Origin: an uncultured Flavobacteriales bacterium
Lineage (GTDB): Bacteria > Bacteroidota > Bacteroidia > Palsa-965
Direction of reading: 5' to 3'
Length of the DNA: 13,932 bases
Assembly: GCA_937974275.1 (NCBI GenBank)
Contig: CALJIF010000152.1
Location: forward strand, 1 to 13,932
A program made the position numbers and the translations under genes. The notes under the pieces are model-generated. The model saw nothing but the letters and a program-made list of their open reading frames with translations, did no database searches and was not told the DNA's origin. Each line of letters starts with the position of its first letter. Position 1 is the stretch's first letter. Shown piece by piece: positions 13,569 through 13,932 of the stretch.

Positions 13569-13932
13569 TTTACGATTGTTGAATGTTGATTTAACCGCAA
13601 AGGGCGCTGTGATTTTCGCTGAGAGCGCAGAGTCTTCCTGTTATGCGATTGTGCGTTGGTTAATTTTGATTGTTGATTTACGATTGTTGAATGTTGATTT
13701 AACCGCAAAGGGCGCTGTGATTTTCGCTGAGAGCGCAGAGTCTTCCTGTTATGCGATTGTGCGTTGGTGAATTTTGATTGTTGATTTACGATTGTTGAAT
13801 GTTGATTTAACCGCAAAGGGCGCTGTGATTTTCGCTGAGAGCGCAGAGTCTTCCTGTTATGCGATTGTGCGTTGGTTAATTTTGATTGTTGATTTACGAT
13901 TGTTGAATGTTGATTTAACCGCAAAGGGCGCT
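13548..13932 (+). repeat. Tandem array of 108-bp units (at least 3.5 copies, cut by the window edge)
   Basis: Four copies begin at 13548, 13656, 13764 and 13872 (the last has 61 nt in the window). By eye they are identical except for one base: copies 1 and 3 read TTGGTGAATTTTG, copies 2 and 4 read TTGGTTAATTTTG. Each unit has an ATTGTTGATT-rich part, then AACCGCAAAGGGCGCT...CGCTGAGAGCGCAGAG, then TCTTCCTGTTATGCGATTGTGCG. The middle part resembles the CGCAAAG/CGCAGAG intergenic repeats I recall from Bacteroidota and contains GCGCT/AGCGC inverted pairs. Because 108 is divisible by three, reading frames stay open on both strands; I regard those as artefacts. This array fills everything after maf. 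Confidence 0.95.

Noticed and set aside
13472..13924. A 150-residue minus-strand reading frame of 36-residue repeats, and a 70-residue plus-strand frame, within the array
   Set aside because: The 108-bp unit is divisible by three and lacks stops in those frames, so both stay open by arithmetic. The minus frame overlaps the end of maf, has no promoter or start signal, and the copies show no codon-like pattern of change.

Overview
This is a stretch of ordinary bacterial chromosome from a member of the Bacteroidota, most likely a T9SS-bearing flavobacterial or Crocinitomicaceae-like lineage. Four things point there. Several genes are preceded by the Bacteroidota sigma-A -7 element TAnnTTTG and lack Shine-Dalgarno sequences. 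A secreted protein ends in a type IX secretion C-terminal sorting domain. A lipoprotein carries the GCxDPxxxNYNPxA motif common in flavobacterial surface proteins. The divergent gyrA/clpC pair and the UbiA-Maf pair are arrangements I recall from flavobacterial genomes. I see no phage, insertion sequence, CRISPR array or defence island.

Layout, left to right. Positions 1-427 (-) hold the 5' part of gyrA, whose quinolone-determining region has Arg where Ser is usual. A regulatory intergenic region separates it from clpC (686-3235, +), which ends at a strong terminator. Next is an exported, probably beta-barrel protein (3350-4024, -), then a bidirectional hairpin and a CAU-anticodon tRNA (4260-4333, -). 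Positions 4553-5497 (+) encode an unusual fusion of a histone H1-like Lys/Ala/Pro tail with a Bacteroidota START-like domain. It is closely followed by a PAP2 membrane phosphatase (5523-6167, +). A hairpin separates PAP2 from a convergent Omp28-like, T9SS-sorted thioredoxin-fold protein (6230-8107, -).

A two-gene minus-strand operon, GT2 glycosyltransferase then lipoprotein (9535 to 8281), diverges from uvrB (9634-11670, +). A tiny basic lipoprotein-like gene (11722-11895, -) diverges from a ubiA-type prenyltransferase/maf operon (12011-13568, +). The window ends inside a tandem array of 108-bp units that starts within the last codons of maf.

The genes are mostly housekeeping: DNA topology, proteolysis, nucleotide-excision repair, nucleotide-pool sanitation, and envelope lipid or glycan work. 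The points of interest are the H1/START-like fusion, the in-situ amplified 108-bp array with a related element inside the uvrB promoter, the GyrA Arg82 substitution, and four genes whose -7 element ends only 4-5 nt before the start codon, which implies leaderless mRNAs.
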